This document shows, one piece after another, positions 26,132-32,100 of a stretch of DNA of 64,000 bases (positions are counted from its first letter, which is position 1; every line of letters starts with the position of its first letter). Under the pieces are notes generated by a model that searched no databases, had not been told where the DNA came from, and worked only from the letters and a program-made list of their open reading frames with translations. Source of the stretch: Dipteris shenzhenensis (Eukaryota; Polypodiophyta; Polypodiopsida; Gleicheniales); assembly GCA_047967505.1 (NCBI GenBank), contig CM106540.1; one strand, given 5' to 3'. The position numbers and the translations under genes are program-made.

Positions 26132-29100
26132 ATGAGAAAAGCACAAGAAGGATGACAAGGCTTACCAGAATCAACTAAAGCTTGAGGATGGCAACAAACG
26201 TTTTAGCACAGCAGTCCACAAGAATTGGATATCAGCAGCGCCTACCTTGACTTATCACCAGGGTCTACATCAGCAGCATCCACGACAGGATCTACACCAG
26301 CAGCATCTGTAGCTAGTCCGGCAGACTTGTCACCTGATACATGACTCATGCCTCCTTCATCGGAGGTGACACGCACATGCCCACTTTATTCCTCATCCTT
26401 TCTCTCACCTCTCCCTCTCACTCATCCTTTCTCTCACCACTGCCTTAGTTATCGTCGTACCTCACCCATCTTACTCTTTCGCCACCTACCATTCAGCCCC
26501 ACCCTCCTACATTCGTACCACAACCTTTTCACTTCTAGATCCTTTTCCCATGAGCCGATCCTCTAGATGTTTGGGAGTTCCTTCTCATGGAGGTACATAG
26601 TATTCGAGCACGAGTGGTGGAGCTGACTTGCTTTTTGCAGGAGCAAGCTCACTTCACCTTGGAGCAAGCCTGTGTTATACAAGAGCAAGTGGGCTCCTTT
26701 AGGGCCTCAGACAGGAGATTTTGTAGCTCTGGGAGGAGGTCACCGCCTTACATACAGCCCCAGGGAGTACACCAGTGGTGGAGGCACAGATTGCAGCATG
26801 CAATCTATAATCAAGGAGACATCCAGATGGGTGGATGTGCCCAGCGGGAACTTGCGAAGAGAGTAACAGGCACAGGGTCCTTGTGAAACATTTGATTAGC
26901 ATCTAGGGCCCTGCCTAACTCTTAAGTCTTGATACCCAGTCTAAGAGCTAAGTCCTCTGATATAAAATTATACGTTGTCTCTGTGTCAAAAAAAATGAGT
27001 GCCTATTGGTCTCTAATCTTTCCCCATGCAAGGTATAGCTCTCTTGCTTCCAGGTCACTAACTCGTCCCAAAACATCCGGGAGTGCCTTGACGTTCCTTG
27101 TAGGTTCTTTTGCTCCTTCGAGAATGAAGGACTCTTAGGGCACTGGGCAGCCACATGCCCCTCATTTCTTCCCCTCTTTGCGAAAAATAGCAATCAGCTT
27201 AGGGGTAAACTGGGACTTGCCCTTATGCTCTCGGCATCTCAGTGCCCGTTGGCTTCTGAGGCTGAAATACTTTTTTCTCAGACTTGGGGAACTTTTTCTT
27301 GTCTGACCTAGGAAAGTCAGGTTTCTTTCTATTGGTGGTCCGTGCCTGCAAAGATGGCACAATGGCAGGGTCTTGCATGTGCAAAAGACTATCCTATATG
27401 CCTTTTAGACGTTCGGTATTAATCATAGCTTGTATCTTCGGATTGAGACCAGCCCTGTATTTCCTGAGTTGGGTTCTCTTGCATATCTTTTTTAAGGGAG
27501 CGACCCACAGTAGGCATCCAAAAACTTATGACTATAGACCTCACTGTATCCCCTGCATCCATATGCAAGCTCTCCCAACCAAGAAGGATGTGGTCCCTGA
27601 ATTGTGTAGGTTATAGAAGGCTTTCTTGAAGCCCTTCCATTTGTTTGGTGCTGATCCGTCTGTATTTTGGGGCACTAGCTGTCCCTGTCAAATGCAAGCT
27701 AACCATGCGCCTCAAAAAAGTTTTCTATACCAAATGCGGCATCAAATTGCTTGATAAACTGCATAGCCTTCTCAATATGATGATACTGGCCATTAAAGGC
27801 GACAAAGTTAATAGATTTACCACCTTCTTTGAACTTTTTAGGTTGAGGGGCCTTTGCTGCAGCTCGCTTGTGCCTAATCACCCCTTTCTTTTTAGCCCTG
27901 GGCACAGGTGACCTAGATGGAGTAGATGAAGAGGTAGAAGTAGTTTTGGAAGAAGAGGAAGAAGGACTTGGGGAACTATGATGATGCCTGGTCCTCTTCC
28001 TGGAATGAGTCTCTCTTCATGGTCATCTCTTTTCCTCTTTTTCTTATCCTTTTGGTGAGGCTTCTTACTCTTCTTGGATGCATCTAAGGAGATCAACTCA
28101 GAGAACTCTTTGTGCTAATCTCCTTCTGGGTTGCTCTAGAAGGAGCTTTCTTTTGCCCTTCCTCTGCAAGAGGATGCTCTAATTTGCAAAACAAAGAATC
28201 CCTTCTTGCCTATGCTAGTTGCGTAACCAACTGCCTATAAGAGTTTTCTTTATCAGGCTGCATGCCCTCTTCCTATCAGTGTCTGCAATCCCCTCATGGG
28301 GTGAACTAGCAGGATCCCGTGAGGCCATCACTTCAACCGTGGCCTATAACTTGTCAGTCCTCACACAAGAGTATGACACCAATGCACCCAATCTATCTTG
28401 TCCGAATTGAAGAATCCCTCAGCAAGAGGTGTATTGCATGTACAACTTTAATATAGACAGTTTCTCCCTCATACTTCAATAGCTTGTTGTCTATCAAAGG
28501 CATAAACCTTGAATTTTTTGTTAAAAAAAACTGGCATTCCTCTTTCGAGATAGCTATGGGATTTTGGCCCGTTTCCTCTCCTACTCGGAGCAACGGTGTT
28601 TGGTAGGTTTCATTCATGAGGTACTTAGACACTGCGAGAGGATACTCCAAGCACGGAGACAGGAGTAGACTTCTTCCTCGGCTGATCCCTCTTAGAGCTC
28701 TATCACGGAGTTCTTTCAGCCCGATCACATGGACCCCCACGAGACGAGGCCTCGACATGACCGTGATCCGGAGCCTGTGACCCGATAGCTCAGACAGAGG
28801 ATGCAGAGCTACAACCAGGAGACGTGCCAGGACTGCACCTTTGAGTGGCTGACAGCACTCTATTGCTGACTTCATGCCTCCACTGCCTCATCCATCCTGA
28901 TGTCCTGCTGCTGCTGTTGATGATGATGATGTTGATGATGATACTGAGATTGATATATAGTCGACCATTGACATGAATATGTTGTACTTAGGACTTAATA
29001 CTGCCATTCTGCATTTTTTGCATTTTGCATTGGTATGGATGCTCATTTAGTAGTTTCACTACCACAGCTCGTTGTATCAGGATTTTCACAGTCTCGTAGA

Positions 29101-32100
29101 CCCATCGGTCTTCGGAAGAATAAACTTTCTTTCTAGGTTTGTGCCAAACCCTGACTGTGGTCTGGTGTGGTAAACCCAACATGGGTTTCTTTGCAAGATA
29201 CCTCGATGGAGCATATCTATTAACGACTCTAGCATATCATACGACAATTCAGCCAAAGGGGCATTAATCGACAATTTCTTTTGTTGTATATTGTGGCAAA
29301 AAACAAAGGTATCGTCGGTGCAGAGACCCTCGACAAGGTGTCCACCGTCTAGCAACGATGAACCAAGAAAAAATGTCTTCTAGAGAGGAAAAACATCAGA
29401 GAGAAATCATCTAGAGAGAGAAAACATAACCTGAAAATAAGGAAGCAGTTGGTCATAATAGAATACCCCATTTGATCAAGCTTTATGCACAGCAAAGAAG
29501 CTGAATAGGGTCAAAGAGACGGCATGAAAAATCAGCAAGAGGATGGCTGGAAATAGTGCGATGAACAGCAGCCAGGGAGGCGGGAGGAATAGGTGACCTC
29601 CTGCTGCCATCCATCGCCTATTTCAAGGCGATGGATAGCATGAGAGAAGCAGGAGAGGTAGGGATATATGGGTAGTAGAAGAAGGCTGAGAGATGGGAGA
29701 TGGACAACAAGTGAGGCTGAAGTGCAAGGCTAGGGAGTAGGAGCTCAAGCTCTAAATGAATCCCAGAAGAAGGCTGGCCCTTAATTTAATACTCAGAAGC
29801 TAGGGTTAGGAATAGAAAAATCTTTTACAAGAATAGGGAAAGCTGGGAGGAAAAGCTAAAAGCAGGAAAGCTAGACTCTAAATAGAATTAATCTTAAATC
29901 CTAGAAAAGCAAGAAAAGAAAACAACTTTTAATAATTTAAGTTTTTATTATATACCACTCTACCCATACATAATAACTAAATTAATCTAGGGACCTAGGT
30001 CTCAATTAACCCTAAAACTTAAATGATTTAGATCTAGCTCTAGACAACTCAAGGCTCACTCCCAAAGCCATTAAAGGTGTTAGGAGTGGGTATGGAGAAC
30101 CCTTGTGGATGTGCGAAGCATCATCAGTCTCGTACGGTGTGTTGGTAATTTAATACCAGGTGGAGGGTGATTCAGTAAGATAGTCATTTGACTTGTAACT
30201 TCACTGGTGTGAAGTCCACCCCACTAGCTTCCGACATCTAGTCACTGGATGTGACTGTGATGGATATTGAAGATCCATGGCCATGCTGACGATGGCAAAG
30301 AGAAAGACCGTGTTGGACATAGTTGCATGAAAGGCTGTTTCTTGCAGCTGAAATGGGAACGGAAACGCCAGCCGTTTTTGAAACAGCAAAATGGTGTTTC
30401 TGGTTGCCTGTTTTTTTTAAAATAAAATAAAATAAAAAATTTTAAAACACCCTCCAACCTCCCCATTGTCCTCTGCCCTCTCCACTCTCCTACTTTAGCC
30501 TCTCCTCCCCTACCCTCTCCATCCTCCTAGATGGCAAACCATACTGGAGATGGTAGAATATAGACCGTACTGGAGACGGTAGATCAGACTTAAGGTGATA
30601 GAGCCATAGATCAGACTTAAGGTGATAGAGCCACACTGAAGGCAACAGATAGCACTGAAGGCGATGGACCGCACTGAAGGCGATAAGAGCTCTGATGTCA
30701 GAAAGGGTCACACTGAAGGTGAAAATCGCTCTACTAGAGAGAGCTTTGCATGGTGGTCAGCCATGTAAAGAGAGTACTCTGAACTGCCGACGAAGATGTA
30801 CACATGGTAGCAAAAGATGCCTAGCTGGGATGTGAAGTCCTGTCACAAGAACTCACATAGAAGGATACACACGTGTGGTCAGTAAAAATGAGATCTCAAG
30901 AAAGTAAAAATAATGATTAAAAAATATAGCAGTCAGAAAGAGCCATGTTACACTCACTTCATTGAGGTTTCATGTGCAATGGAGCCAAACAAAGATATGG
31001 TTTACCCTAGATGGAAAAAAGCTATTCAGTACTCCCAGTGAAAATCTCTGGTTCACAGCTGATAGATGGGATGGTTATCATCACATAGTTGAATGCTGCT
31101 GCGTTGCAAATCAAAACTTGGTCTACTGGATGATAGTTTTGTTTTTTCATCTAGTCTGAAGCTAGCCTGGCCTGCCATTTGAGGTGAAGTCCTCCTTCAT
31201 TTTTGGATAGTAAGGAATGACATTTCCTTCAAGAGGAACAACACAATCTGGAATTCTAGAGCTGTGAATGCATTCGTAATAAAGCATTTGCATCTCAGAT
31301 CTCTAGATTGGGAGGCTGTCAATTTAAGATCCTGGGAAAAGGGAATGACACGAGTACACTACAAAAAGCTCATGCACAGGAATTTGGGATTGTGGATACA
31401 CATTTGACACTGCATAGAGACTAGGGAAGGAGGACACAATGGAGAATGACTGATTATGATGAAGAGGGCAGCCTTGAAAGGCAACACCATCTACCTCAAT
31501 GTGATCTAAGACACACGTAGGTGGAATAGAGGAAGTCAAGCATCAAGAAGGTAGTGGAAGCCAAAACACAGGGGTTGTGGGCTATTTATCGAGATACATA
31601 ATGATACGTAATGATAGGAAGCCTCCACCAGCAAGTAGGGCTGCACAAGTTATGTGATCATTGCTCTGCTTCAATGCATTTCGGGATAGTAATGGGAATT
31701 TGTGGTCCCCACCAGGAATTTTACTACAGTTTTTCAAGGAAAGGACGTCGTCATCTACATGAAAACCTAGAAAGGGGGCTAACCAATAGCACATGGATAC
31801 ACACGGCTCTGCATACAAGGTGGAGACTTGCATTCTGGTGTGGTGGTGTTATTTTACTCACTTCTACAGCCAACTTTAAATTGATGGATAATATAGACTG
31901 TTTGCCGCAAAAAGACAGCTTTCATAGCCAAGAACAATCAAGAATTGATTCAGCTTTTATGAGCGATACAACTAAGGAATTTAGGAGAACGTGCTTAAAA
32001 GTCATGCTCACCTATCAATAATTAGACATTTTGTTTGGACATTATATGATGTTTCCGATCAGACAAGGCACAGATCTCTCCATCATTCCCAGACCTTGTT

